Assembly (NCBI RefSeq): GCF_003369445.1
Contig: NZ_QRCU01000041.1
Span: forward strand, 61,608-125,607
Direction: 5' to 3'
From: Arthrobacter silvisoli
Lineage (GTDB): Bacteria > Actinomycetota > Actinomycetes > Actinomycetales > Micrococcaceae
DNA length: 64,000 nt
Part shown: one piece after another, positions 38,406 through 48,270 of the stretch
Numbering within the stretch: position 1 is the first letter of the stretch
Layout: every line of letters begins with the position of its first letter
Made by a program: the position numbers and the translations under genes
Notes under the pieces: model-generated
Seen by the model: the letters and a program-made list of their open reading frames with translations, nothing else
Databases searched by the model: none
What the model was told of the DNA's origin: nothing

Positions 38406-39818
38406 ATGACCGAGCAAAGCGGAGCCCAGTGGCATGACGAACCGACCGACTACGGGCAGATCGGCAAGCTGCCGCGTACCGAAGCCGCCAGCGCCAAGGA
38501 CACCGCTCCCCCGGCGAGCGTGATTGGCTCGCTCAACATCACCGCAGCCGCCGCCGATCCCGAACTGCTGGATCTCCCCTGGCACATCGCGCTGGAGGAC
38601 TGGCCGGCGGAAAACCTTGCCGCCCTGCCCCGCGGCATCTCGCGCCACATCGTGCGTTTCGCGCACCTGGGCGGTTCGGTCATCGCCATCAAGGAAACCT
38701 CCGAACACGTGGCCCGCCACGAGTACCACATGCTCCGCAAACTGGCCCGCCTGGACGTGCCCTGCGTTGAGCCCGTCGCCGTGATCACCGGACGCACCAC
38801 GCCCGATGGCAGGCCGCTGAACCCCGTGCTCGTTACCCGGCACCTGAAGTTCTCCATGCCGTACCGCGCCCTGTTCTCCCAGATGCTCCGCAAGGACACC
38901 CTGACGCGCCTGATCGACGCGCAGGCGCTCCTGCTGGTGCGCCTGCACCTGATCGGCTTCTACTGGGGCGACGTTTCCCTCTCGAACACCCTGTTCCGCC
39001 GCGACGCGGGCGCCTTCGCCGCCTACCTCGTGGACGCAGAAACCGGCGAACTGTACCCGGACCTGTCCACCGGCCAGCGCGAATACGATCTCGAGATCGC
39101 CCGCGTGAACATCGCCGGGGAGCTGATGGACCTGCTGGACGGCGGACTCATCGAGGAGAAAGTGGACCCCGTGGCCACCTCCGAGCTCATCATGGACTCC
39201 TACCGCCGCCTCTGGGCCGAACTCACCGGGAAGGAATCCTTCGAACTGGGCGAGCGCTGGCGCGTCGGCGCCCGCATCCGCCGACTCAACGAACTCGGCT
39301 TCGACGTCGAGGAATACGCCATCAAGACCACCGCGGACGGGTCGACCATCCAGCTGCAGCCCAAGGTCGTCGACGCCGGCCACCACCAGAGGCGCCTGCT
39401 GCGCCTCACGGGGCTGGACGCCCAGGAGAACCAGGCCCGCCGCCTGCTCAACGACATGGACCAGTTCCGGGCGGACAACAACCCGGAAATGGACGAGGAA
39501 TACAGCGCCCACCTGTGGGTGAGCCAGATCTTCGAGCCGATTGTCCGCTCCATCCCGCGCGAACTGGCGGGCAAGCTGGAACCGGCCGAGGTGGTCCACG
39601 AGGTCCTCGAACACCGTTGGTACATGAGCCAGAAGCAGGACCGCCACATCCCGCTGGCCGAAACCGTGCAGTCCTACCTGGACACGGTGCTGCGCCACCG
39701 GCGGGACGAAGCCGCGATCATGCTCAACCCCGACACCGAGCTGCTGAAGATCCTGGAAGTCGAAACCGAAGAGTCCCGGTACAGCGAGCTTGAGGACTAT
39801 CCGGACGCGGACGACTGA
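38406..39818 (+). CDS. DUF4032 protein with Kdo/WaaP-like kinase domain
   Basis: 470 residues. The N-terminal half resembles lipopolysaccharide-kinase-type folds: VIAIKETSEHVARHEYHMLRKL (the ATP-binding lysine region), then LHLIGFYWGDVSLSNTLFRRDAG, a brown-type HGDxxxxN catalytic loop with Trp for His, followed by YLVDAETGE in the position of the metal-binding DxE. The C-terminal half (about 250-470) is the DUF4032 domain. A kinase activity is possible; the substrate is unknown. Flanked by two terminators, so it is a single-gene unit. Confidence 0.8.
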   Translation: MTEQSGAQWHDEPTDYGQIGKLPRTEAASAKDTAPPASVIGSLNITAAAADPELLDLPWHIALEDWPAENLAALPRGISRHIVRFAHLGGSVIAIKETSEHVARHEYHMLRKLARLDVPCVEPVAVITGRTTPDGRPLNPVLVTRHLKFSMPYRALFSQMLRKDTLTRLIDAQALLLVRLHLIGFYWGDVSLSNTLFRRDAGAFAAYLVDAETGELYPDLSTGQREYDLEIARVNIAGELMDLLDGGLIEEKVDPVATSELIMDSYRRLWAELTGKESFELGERWRVGARIRRLNELGFDVEEYAIKTTADGSTIQLQPKVVDAGHHQRRLLRLTGLDAQENQARRLLNDMDQFRADNNPEMDEEYSAHLWVSQIFEPIVRSIPRELAGKLEPAEVVHEVLEHRWYMSQKQDRHIPLAETVQSYLDTVLRHRRDEAAIMLNPDTELLKILEVETEESRYSELEDYPDADD

Positions 39819-39840
39819 TGCCGGACCGCTGATGACGACG

Positions 39841-39880
39841 ACGGCCGGGTTGCCGCCTGCGGGCAGCAACCCGGCCGTCG
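39841..39880. terminator. Bidirectional terminator between DUF4032 and gntR-2 genes
   Basis: GACGGCCGGGTTGC (39841-39854) pairs perfectly with GCAACCCGGCCGTC (39867-39880). It separates two convergent genes. Confidence 0.85.
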
Positions 39881-39894
39881 GGGTTTAAAGAGCC

Positions 39895-40584
39895 TTAGGG
39901 TTCCAGTGTTCCCGCGAGGCCACGGAGCACGGGTTCGCGGCCCAGTTCGATGTGGGAGTAGGCGAGGGAGTAGGCCAGCTCAGCGTGGCCGCCGAGGATC
40001 GCCTTGCACAGTTCCACGTGCTCGTCGCGCTGGAGTTCGTTGCTGCGGTTGTGCGCCAGGCCGAAGATCCAACGCATCCTGCCGAACAGCGGCTTGACCG
40101 ATTCGATCAGCAGGCGGTTGCCCGAAAGCCGAACGATCTCCGCGTGGAACGCGGCACTGAGGCGTACGACGTCGTCGGTGCGGCCGTCGTCGATCGCCTG
40201 CCGTCCGGCGTCGAGCAGTTCCTGCAGGCTCTCGCCCGGGGCGCCCTGGGCGACCTGCACGGCGGCCATCCGTGCGGCGAAGGTTTCCAGGCACAGCCGC
40301 ACGTCGAAGAGATCATTGACGTCGCTGAGGCTCAGCCTGCGTACCACCGCGCCGCGGCGCGGGAAGGTTTCCACGAAGCCGTCCTGCTCCAGCCGCTGGA
40401 TGGCCTCGCGCACCGGGATCCGCGAGACGCTGTAGAGCTCGGAGAGCTCCCGCTCGCGCAACCGGGTTCCTTGCGCATACTCGCCGGCAACGATCCCTTC
40501 AAGGACCAGCTGGTACACCTGTTCCGCACGGGCTTCATCGTCCCGGCCGTTCAGTGTTCCCGTAACCGGCGTCGTCATCGGCAT
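39895..40584 (-). CDS. GntR family regulator, FCD (VanR) type
   Basis: 229 residues from the ATG at 40584 (GGAG seven bases upstream). Winged helix with GEYAQGTRLRERELSELYSVSRIPVREAI, recognition helix SVSRIPVREAI, and an FCD domain with LFDVRLCLE, LSAAFHAEIV, DEHVELCKAIL and AYSHIELGRE, containing the Asp/His residues of metal-binding FCD regulators. A paralogue of the regulator at 32.4 kb. It probably controls the divergent peptide-type ABC operon and the MFS gene at 49.6 kb through TTTGGTATACCAAA-like sites. Confidence 0.9.
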   Translation of the reverse strand: MPMTTPVTGTLNGRDDEARAEQVYQLVLEGIVAGEYAQGTRLRERELSELYSVSRIPVREAIQRLEQDGFVETFPRRGAVVRRLSLSDVNDLFDVRLCLETFAARMAAVQVAQGAPGESLQELLDAGRQAIDDGRTDDVVRLSAAFHAEIVRLSGNRLLIESVKPLFGRMRWIFGLAHNRSNELQRDEHVELCKAILGGHAELAYSLAYSHIELGREPVLRGLAGTLEP

Positions 40585-40798
40585 GGCCCCTCTCCAGCTC
40601 ACTGTCCCGGCACTGACCACCGGAGCACGGCGGGTCACACCGCCCATCACTTCACCCGAGCATACACGGGCCAAAACAGCTGTTCCGCAGTACCGCGGGG
40701 GTGGCCCGCGCCGGGAAGAACGCTCATCCTCACTGTGCTTCCTTTCTTTCCCCGCCGCGGCCTTCGCGGGCCGCTTTCGGGTCATATACCGCTTGGTG

Positions 40799-40812
40799 TT
40801 TGGTATTCCAGA
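40799..40812. promoter_or_regulatory. GntR-2 operator, upstream copy at the ABC promoter
   Basis: TTTGGTATTCCAGA, an imperfect copy of TTTGGTATACCAAA, 12 bp before the -35 of the ABC operon. Its centre is 63 bp from the next copy. The rest of the 334-bp gap (40585-40918) has no gene. Confidence 0.65.
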
Positions 40813-40823
40813 CAATCCACGTT

Positions 40824-40875
40824 TTGTGATTTACATCGCATCGGAACTATCCTAGCCTGAGTTTGGTATACAAAA
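40824..40875 (+). promoter_or_regulatory. Promoter and start-site GntR-2 operator of the ABC operon
   Basis: TTGTGA (40824-40829), an 18-bp spacer and TATCCT (40848-40853) predict a start near 40860. TTTGGTATACAAAA (40862-40875) lies directly there, so a bound GntR would block transcription. Confidence 0.7.
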
Positions 40876-40918
40876 CGTTCCGGAGCGCACTCCTCGAACC
40901 ACGAAACGAGCTTTTCCG

Positions 40919-41935
40919 TTGACTCAGCTTCAGTCCCCAGCCGAGCCTGGCACCGCGAGCGCGGCCCCCTCCCGGGACCGGCCCGCCGAGGCCCGTTCCC
41001 TGCTGGCCACCGCCTGGCTGAGGATCCGTCGCAGCAAGATTGCCCTGCTCAGCCTGTGCGTAGTAGTGGCCATCATGCTGTTCGCGATCCTCGCACCGGT
41101 CCTCAGTGCCATGTCCGGCAATGATCCCTTCACCTCCAACACCAGCCCCGAAGTGCTTGACGACTTCGAAACCCCGGGCCTCCCGCTCCCGGGCTACATG
41201 TACCCCTCCGCCAGCCACTGGCTGGGCGTGGAACCGGGCCTCGGCCGCGACCTGTTCGCCCGCCTGGCCTTCGGCGGCCAGGTCTCCCTCACCATTGCCC
41301 TGCTGTCCACGGCCGTGTCCGTGGTCCTGGGCACAGTCCTCGGTGCGGCCGCCGGCTACTTCGGCGGTAAGACCGACGCGGTCATCAGCCGCCTCATGGA
41401 TCTGTTCCTTGCCTTCCCGCACCTGCTCCTGGTGCTGTCCCTGACCCCCATCCTGCAGTCCCGGCTCCGCGATACGCCGCTGGGCCAGGGCAGCTTCCTG
41501 CCCATGGCATCACTGGTGATCATCCTGGGTTTCTTCGGCTGGGCGTACCTGGCCCGGATCGTGCGCGGCCAGGTACTCAGCCTGCGCGAGCGCGAGTTCG
41601 TCGAGGCGGCCCGTTCCTTCGGTTCCTCGCACCTGAGCATCCTGTTCCGCCAGATCATCCCCAACGTAATGGGCGTGGTGCTGGTGTATGCCACCATGCT
41701 CATTCCCACGAACATCTCCGCCGAGGCGGCGCTGTCCTTCCTGGGTGTCGGCGTCAAGGATCCCACACCGTCGTGGGGCCAGATGCTCAACGCCGCCCAG
41801 GCCGGCAACTGGTACCTGAGCGATCCGTGGTTCCTGGCCGTTCCCGGCGCCATGCTCATCGTCACCGTCCTGGCCTTCAACCTGCTCGGCGACGCCGTGC
41901 GCGATGCCCTGGATCCCAAGGCCTCCCGCCACTAG
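40919..41935 (+). CDS. Peptide-type ABC transporter permease (DppC/OppC)
   Basis: 338 residues with about six helices. An N-terminal OppC-type segment (SLLATAWLRIRRSKIALLSLCVVV) is followed by a periplasmic region containing HWLGVEPGLGRDLFARLAFGGQVSL, a signature of this permease group, and the EAA loop EFVEAARSFGSSHLSILFRQIIPNV (in part) near residue 240. The start is TTG at 40919. It is the first gene of the operon, which is unusual: the C permease precedes the binding protein and the B permease. Confidence 0.9.
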   Translation: MTQLQSPAEPGTASAAPSRDRPAEARSLLATAWLRIRRSKIALLSLCVVVAIMLFAILAPVLSAMSGNDPFTSNTSPEVLDDFETPGLPLPGYMYPSASHWLGVEPGLGRDLFARLAFGGQVSLTIALLSTAVSVVLGTVLGAAAGYFGGKTDAVISRLMDLFLAFPHLLLVLSLTPILQSRLRDTPLGQGSFLPMASLVIILGFFGWAYLARIVRGQVLSLREREFVEAARSFGSSHLSILFRQIIPNVMGVVLVYATMLIPTNISAEAALSFLGVGVKDPTPSWGQMLNAAQAGNWYLSDPWFLAVPGAMLIVTVLAFNLLGDAVRDALDPKASRH

Positions 41936-42028
41936 CACTCCCTGCACCCGTTCCACCGAACGCCCCCGTTCCATCCGCCCGACTCCGTCATACCCACCCT
42001 CCGTTCCATCAACTCAAAGAGGAGAACC

Positions 42029-43753
42029 ATGAAGAACCGCAGCAGGGCGCTTGCCCTTGCCGTGCTGATCGCCACCGCCGCAACAGGCTGCGCGGCCGGC
42101 CAGAGCCAGCCGGGCAACAACGCTTCGGCAGGCCCGGTCACCGAGTCCGCACCACAGATCGTGAAGTCCGGTTTCACCACCAAGGGCGGCAACATCAACG
42201 TCCTGATGTCTTCGGACTTCCAGACCCTGGATCCCGGAAACAGCAACTACGTCCAGACGGCCAACGTCGGCCAGTTGTACTACCGGACGCTGACCATGGC
42301 CAAGGAAACCGCAGGCCAGCCGCCCAAGGTTGTCCCCGACCTCGCCACGGACACGGGCAAGGTCTCCAAGGACGGCATGAGCTGGACCTACACCCTCAAG
42401 GAAGGCATCAAATTCGAGGATGGCCGGCCGATCACCTCGGCCGACATCAAGTACGGCGTGGAGCGCACCTTCGCGCAGGACGTGTACACCCAGGCCCCGC
42501 AGGAGCTCAATGCAGCGCTCGACGACGGCGGCTACAAGGGCCCGTACAAGGATCCGTCCGCCGTGCTCAAGGCAGTGGAAACCCCCGATGCGCGCACGGT
42601 CGTCTTCCACCTGAAGAAGCCGTTCGCCGAGTTCCCGGCGCTTGCCTCCCGCTCGAACACCGCCCCTGTCCCGAAGGACAAGGACACCAAGCTGGACTAC
42701 ACCAACCACCCCGTCTCATCGGGCCCCTACATGGTGCAGTCCTACAGCCGCGGCAAGTCCCTCAAGCTGGTCCGAAACCCGCACTGGGATCCGGCCACCG
42801 ACACCAACCGCACCGCCCTGCCGGACACCTTCAGCTTCTCGCTTTCCACCTCCCAGAGCACCATCAGCCAGCAACTGCTCGCCAACTCCGACCCCAACGC
42901 CATCACCTTGGACTCCAACGGCGCAATGCAGACCTCGGACTCGGCCAAGCTGGCCGACCCGCAGGTGAAGGACCGCGTGGCGTCCGGCCTCCTGGGCTGC
43001 AACGACGTGCTGAGCCTGAACACCGAGAAGCTCAAGGACCCGGACGTCCGCAAGGCGATCGCCCTCGCCCTGGACCGCCAGTCCATCCTGGTCCAGTACG
43101 GCGGACGCCGCTTCGGCGAACTTGAGCAGAGCCCGCTGAACTCGAAGATGGTCGGCTACGCCGATCCGGGCCTGGAGATCGACCCCGCGGGCAAGCCGAA
43201 GCTGGAGGAAGCCAAGAAGCTCCTCGAAGGCAAGGACTACCCGAAGACCCTCACGTACGGCTACGCCAACAACCGCGACTCCTACAAGAACACCGGCACC
43301 GTGGTCCAGCAGAACCTGAAGGCCCTGGGCATCGACGTGCAGCTTGTGCCGATCCCGGCCCCGAACTACTACTCCGTGCTGGCCAGCGAGCAGCTCCCGG
43401 ACATGGGCCGTTCCGGCTGGTGCGGCGGCGCCGACCCGTCCTCGGTCCGCACCTCGGCCGACCCGATCCTGGGTCCGAACAACGACGGCACCAGCTACGG
43501 CTTCTCCAACACCTCCCGGTACTTCGACCCGCAGGTTTCCAAGGCCATGTACGAACTGCGCAACACGGCTGGCACCTCCGAGGAACTGGGCAAGAAGTGG
43601 GCTGAGGAGTTCAACAAGGCTCTGAAGGCCTACCCGATCATCCCGCTCATCCGCAGCCACACCAACAGCGTGGTGGGCTCCAACATCCGCAACGCCCAGG
43701 TGGGTTACTTCTTCGGCGGCATCGACCTCTCGATCGTCGGCGTCGAACACTAA
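42029..43753 (+). CDS. ABC transporter substrate-binding lipoprotein, family 5
   Basis: 574 residues. Signal peptide with lipobox ATGC (Cys about 21). The SBP_bac_5 body has GGNINVLMSSDFQTLDPGN, LVPDLATD-like PKVVPDLATDTGKVSKDGMSW, KFEDGRPITSADIKYGVERTF and HPVSSGPYMVQSYSRGKSL. This family binds oligopeptides, opines, nickel or diverse organic compounds; the amidohydrolase at the operon end suggests a nitrogen-containing small molecule. GAGGAG precedes the ATG. A perfect hairpin follows the stop. Confidence 0.92.
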   Translation: MKNRSRALALAVLIATAATGCAAGQSQPGNNASAGPVTESAPQIVKSGFTTKGGNINVLMSSDFQTLDPGNSNYVQTANVGQLYYRTLTMAKETAGQPPKVVPDLATDTGKVSKDGMSWTYTLKEGIKFEDGRPITSADIKYGVERTFAQDVYTQAPQELNAALDDGGYKGPYKDPSAVLKAVETPDARTVVFHLKKPFAEFPALASRSNTAPVPKDKDTKLDYTNHPVSSGPYMVQSYSRGKSLKLVRNPHWDPATDTNRTALPDTFSFSLSTSQSTISQQLLANSDPNAITLDSNGAMQTSDSAKLADPQVKDRVASGLLGCNDVLSLNTEKLKDPDVRKAIALALDRQSILVQYGGRRFGELEQSPLNSKMVGYADPGLEIDPAGKPKLEEAKKLLEGKDYPKTLTYGYANNRDSYKNTGTVVQQNLKALGIDVQLVPIPAPNYYSVLASEQLPDMGRSGWCGGADPSSVRTSADPILGPNNDGTSYGFSNTSRYFDPQVSKAMYELRNTAGTSEELGKKWAEEFNKALKAYPIIPLIRSHTNSVVGSNIRNAQVGYFFGGIDLSIVGVEH

Positions 43754-43765
43754 CCGCCTCATCGC

Positions 43766-43806
43766 AAAGGAGACGCGGGCCGCCCGGAAGACTCCGGGCG
43801 GCCCGC
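43766..43806 (+). promoter_or_regulatory. Shine-Dalgarno followed by a perfect hairpin before the permease B gene
   Basis: AAAGGAG (43766-43772) is the only good ribosome-binding site before the ATG at 43817 but is 44 bases away. Between them GCGGGCCGCCCGGA (43775-43788) pairs perfectly with TCCGGGCGGCCCGC (43793-43806) around a 4-base loop. When folded, the site lies about 12 bases from the ATG. The hairpin may also protect the binding-protein mRNA end. Confidence 0.7.
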
Positions 43807-43816
43807 AACCAGCACC

Positions 43817-44818
43817 ATGATCCGTTTCATCCTTCGCCGGACAGGCTCCCTGTTCCTGCTCCTCGTCGCCGTCAGCTTCATCACCTTCACCCTGTTCCAG
43901 TTCGGCCCTGCGGATCCGGCCTCCGCGGCCTGCGGCCAGGAATGCACCCCCGAACGGGTGCAGGAAGCCCGGGTGGCCCTGGGCATGGACCAGCCGTTCC
44001 TGGTCCAGTACGTGGAGTACATGCGCGGCCTGTTCTCGTCCCGCATGATCGGCGCTCCGGGCGCAGAGTCCCTCTGCCAGTGGCCCTGCCTTGGCAAGTC
44101 GTTCCAGACCAACGAGAACGTCTCGGACATCATCGCCCGTTCGCTCCCCTATACCTTCTCCATGGCCATCGGCGCCTTGGTCCTCTGGACCCTCTCCGGC
44201 GTCGGGCTCGGCCTCCTGGCCGCCCTGCGCAAGGGCTCCGCCACGGACAAATTCATCGTCGGCGCCGCCTCGGTGGGCGTCTCGCTGCCCATCCCGGTCA
44301 CGGGCCTGTTCCTGCTGCTGGTGTTCGTCAACCAGTTCCACCTGCTGCCGTTCACCACCAACGAGATCAACAGTCCCTTCGGGCCGCAGGGCCCTTTGGC
44401 CTGGGTGCTGAACTACCTGCTGCCGTGGATCGCCCTCGCGGTACTGTTCAGCGCCTCCTACATCCGGGTGACGCGCACCAACATGATCGAGACCTTCGGC
44501 GAGGACTTCATCCGGACCGCCCGCGCCAAGGGCCTGGCCCCGCGCACCGTCACCTTCAAGCACGGCGTGCGCGCCGGCATCACCCCGGTGGTGACCATGC
44601 TGGGCATGGACATCGGCCTGCTCCTGGGCGGTGCCGTGCTGACCGAGCAGATCTTCTCGGTTCCGGGCCTTGGCTTCACCGCCGTCCGCGCCGCCGTTTC
44701 CGGCGACCTTCCCGTCACCATGGCCATCACCATGCTGGCCGCCTTCTTCGTCATCGTCGCGAACGTCGTCGTCGACCTCGCCTACGCAGCCATTGACCCC
44801 CGAGTGAGGCTCCAATGA
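43817..44818 (+). CDS. Peptide-type ABC transporter permease (DppB/OppB)
   Basis: 333 residues with about six helices. The N-terminus MIRFILRRTGSLFLLLVAVSFITFTLF is typical of the B permease, as are DPASAACGQECTPERVQEAR, GMDQPFLVQYVEYM and the EAA loop EDFIRTARAKGLAPRTVTFKHGVR (in part) near residue 235. It pairs with the C permease to form the membrane channel. Its stop overlaps the start of the next gene (ATGA). Translation probably depends on the structured leader described separately. Confidence 0.92.
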   Translation: MIRFILRRTGSLFLLLVAVSFITFTLFQFGPADPASAACGQECTPERVQEARVALGMDQPFLVQYVEYMRGLFSSRMIGAPGAESLCQWPCLGKSFQTNENVSDIIARSLPYTFSMAIGALVLWTLSGVGLGLLAALRKGSATDKFIVGAASVGVSLPIPVTGLFLLLVFVNQFHLLPFTTNEINSPFGPQGPLAWVLNYLLPWIALAVLFSASYIRVTRTNMIETFGEDFIRTARAKGLAPRTVTFKHGVRAGITPVVTMLGMDIGLLLGGAVLTEQIFSVPGLGFTAVRAAVSGDLPVTMAITMLAAFFVIVANVVVDLAYAAIDPRVRLQ

Positions 44819-45894
44819 CCCAGCCCCAAACACGCCCGACGGCGGTCGCCGCCCCTGCGCCGAAACCCGCCTCTGCGCCCCGAGCCGTCATGACCGGAGC
44901 CTTCCTGGAGGTCCGGAACCTGTCCGTGAAGTTCCCCACCGACGACGGCGTGGTCTCCGCGGTGAACGGCATGGACTTCACGCTCGAGCGTGGCCAGACC
45001 CTCGGCATCGTGGGCGAATCCGGCTCCGGGAAGTCCGTCACCAGCCAGGCGCTCATGGGCCTGCTCAAGGGCACGTCCGCCCAGGTCACCGGGGAGGCCC
45101 TCTTCCAGGGCAAAGACCTGGTGACGCTCCCCGAAGCCGGCATGCGGCAGCTCCGCGGCCGGAACATCGGCATGATCTTCCAGGATCCGCTCTCGGCGCT
45201 GCACCCCTTCTACACGGTGGGCCACCAGATCGCCGAGGCGTACCTAGTCCACAACAAGGCGACGAAGAAGCAGGCCCGGGCGGCCGCCGTCGACATGCTG
45301 GGCCGGGTGGGAATCCCCAGCCCGGACATGCGCTTCGACGAGTACCCGCACCACTTCTCCGGCGGCATGCGCCAGCGGGCCATGATCGCCATGGCACTGA
45401 TCTGCGAGCCGGAGCTGCTGATCGCCGACGAACCCACCACCGCCCTTGACGTCACGGTGCAGGCCCAGATCCTGGACCTTATGTCCGAACTCCAGCAGGA
45501 GACCAACTCTGCACTGATCCTCATCACCCACGACCTCGGGGTTGTAGCAGAGGTGTGCGACGACGTCCTGGTCATGTACGGCGGGCAGTGTGTCGAGTCC
45601 GGGCCGGTGGACGAAATCTTCTACAACACCCGGCACCCGTACACCCTGGGACTGCTCAACTCGATGCCCACCCTGACCACCGGGTCCGGCAAGCTGAACC
45701 CGATCCCGGGCCAGCCGCCGTCGCTCCTTGCCCTGCCGCAAGGCTGCATCTTCAGCGCACGCTGCGAGTACGCGGCCCTCGCCGGCGACGGCGTCTGCGA
45801 ATCGCAGCGGCCCCAGTTCACCAGCGAGGACGGGCACGGCACACGCTGCCACCTGAGCGGCCCACAGATCCTCAGCATCCGGAATTCCCGATAG
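44815..45894 (+). CDS. Peptide-type ABC transporter ATP-binding protein (DppD/OppD)
   Basis: 359 residues: [18 protein letters not shown] (Walker A), [39 protein letters not shown] (signature), [20 protein letters not shown] (Walker B) and [21 protein letters not shown]. The C-terminal oligo_HPY extension has [20 protein letters not shown]. Translationally coupled to the permease B gene. Confidence 0.93.
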   Translation: MTQPQTRPTAVAAPAPKPASAPRAVMTGAFLEVRNLSVKFPTDDGVVSAVNGMDFTLERGQTLGIVGESGSGKSVTSQALMGLLKGTSAQVTGEALFQGKDLVTLPEAGMRQLRGRNIGMIFQDPLSALHPFYTVGHQIAEAYLVHNKATKKQARAAAVDMLGRVGIPSPDMRFDEYPHHFSGGMRQRAMIAMALICEPELLIADEPTTALDVTVQAQILDLMSELQQETNSALILITHDLGVVAEVCDDVLVMYGGQCVESGPVDEIFYNTRHPYTLGLLNSMPTLTTGSGKLNPIPGQPPSLLALPQGCIFSARCEYAALAGDGVCESQRPQFTSEDGHGTRCHLSGPQILSIRNSR

Positions 45895-45901
45895 GACCAC
45901 C

Positions 45902-46924
<1,023 letters not shown>

Positions 46925-46948
46925 ACCCATCAACAAAGGAGCATCACT

Positions 46949-48184
46949 GTGAAAACCCTGATCCGTGCCGCCCGGCCCTGGGGACAGGCCTTGAGCGACG
47001 TGAGCATCGTTTCGGACAGCACAGGCGGCAAGATCACCGCCGTCGAGCCGCACGACCCGGCCCGCCCGGCCGGCGACGCCACCGTCGTCGAGGGTCGCGG
47101 CCGCCTGCTGGTCCCTTCGTTCTCCGATGTGCACGTGCACCTGGACTCCACCCGGATCGGCCTGCCCTTCCGCGAGCACACCGGCGCCCCCGGCGTCTGG
47201 GCCATGATGATGAACGACCGCCTGAACTGGCGCAAGGCCGAAGTACCGCTGAACGAGCGGGTGCAGGACACCCTGGGCCGCATGATCGCCCGCGGCACCA
47301 CCCGTGTCCGCTCCTACGCCCAGGTGGACGTGGACTGCAGGCTGGAACGCTTCGAAGCCGTCCTCGCCGCCAAGGAGCACTTCAAGGACCAGGCCGACGT
47401 CGAAATCATCGCCTTCCCGCAGGCCGGCCTCCTCCGCGAAGAGGGCACCCCGGAACTGCTCGAAGAGGCCCTGAAGGCCGGTGCCACCGTGATGGGCGGC
47501 ATCGACCCCTGCACCCTGGACCGCGATCCCGTGAAGCACCTGGACATCGTGTTCGGCCTGGCCGAGAAGTACCAGGTCATGGTGGACATCCACCTGCATG
47601 AACCCGGCGAGCTTGGCGTCTTCAGCACCGACCTCATCCTGGAACGCACCCGTGCACTCGGCATGCAGGGCAAGGTCACCATGTCCCATGCCTACCAACT
47701 GGGCAGCGTCAACGAGGCCACCACCCGCCGCCTCATCGACGAGTTCGCCGAACTCGACGTGTCCCTGGCCTCCGTCGCCCCGGGATCGGCCGGCGTGGCA
47801 GGCCAGTTGCCCATCCCGCTGCTCTCCGAAGCTGGCGTCCGGCTGGGCCTTGGCCAGGACGGCCAGCGCGACTACTGGTCCCCCTACGGCAACACGGACA
47901 TGCTGGACCGCACCTGGCAGCTCGCCTTCACCCACGGCTTCCGCAAGGACGAACTGATCGAGCACTGCCTCGCGATCGCCAGCATCGGCGGCGCCAGCAT
48001 CCTGGACCCGAACGCCACCCGGCTGAAGGGCACTGCCCACCGCCCCGGCGTCGACGTCGGAGACCCCGCGGAACTGCTGCTGGTCGACGGCGAGACGGTC
48101 GCCTCCGCCGTCATGGACCGCGGCACGGACCGCACGGTCCTGCACCGCGGCCAGGTGGTGGCGGAGCAGCTGGAGCTCGTCTAG
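46949..48184 (+). CDS. Cytosine deaminase-like amidohydrolase
   Basis: 411 residues related to CodA. Metal ligands: FSDVHVHLDSTRIGLPFREH (His 62 and 64), a central DIHLHEPGELG, SHAYQLGSV, and LGQDGQRDYWSPYGNTDMLDR with the catalytic aspartate. IIAFPQAGLL matches the glutamine-loop of CodA. E. coli CodA has HCDE where this protein has HLHE, and GHDD where this has GQDG, so the substrate is likely not plain cytosine; relatives act on isocytosine, triazines or other cyclic compounds. Last gene of the peptide-type ABC operon, so it probably degrades the imported compound. Confidence 0.85.
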   Translation: MKTLIRAARPWGQALSDVSIVSDSTGGKITAVEPHDPARPAGDATVVEGRGRLLVPSFSDVHVHLDSTRIGLPFREHTGAPGVWAMMMNDRLNWRKAEVPLNERVQDTLGRMIARGTTRVRSYAQVDVDCRLERFEAVLAAKEHFKDQADVEIIAFPQAGLLREEGTPELLEEALKAGATVMGGIDPCTLDRDPVKHLDIVFGLAEKYQVMVDIHLHEPGELGVFSTDLILERTRALGMQGKVTMSHAYQLGSVNEATTRRLIDEFAELDVSLASVAPGSAGVAGQLPIPLLSEAGVRLGLGQDGQRDYWSPYGNTDMLDRTWQLAFTHGFRKDELIEHCLAIASIGGASILDPNATRLKGTAHRPGVDVGDPAELLLVDGETVASAVMDRGTDRTVLHRGQVVAEQLELV

Positions 48185-48200
48185 CCCCGCTCCGCGTTAG

Positions 48201-48263
48201 GCGCGAACTGGCAGCAGCTGCCCTTAAGTCCCGGTTTATGGGTCATCTGCTGCCAGTTCGCGC
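48201..48263. terminator. Perfect 17-bp inverted repeat, probable bidirectional terminator
   Basis: GCGCGAACTGGCAGCAG (48201-48217) pairs perfectly with CTGCTGCCAGTTCGCGC (48247-48263) around a 29-base loop. It sits between the convergent amidohydrolase and MFS genes. The arms are longer than usual for a terminator and may come from an intergenic repeat family. Confidence 0.75.
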
Positions 48264-48270
48264 TGTGTTC

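Noticed and set aside
42716..44833. A 705-codon minus-strand frame opposite the binding-protein and permease B genes
   Set aside because: Shadow of well-supported ABC transporter genes.
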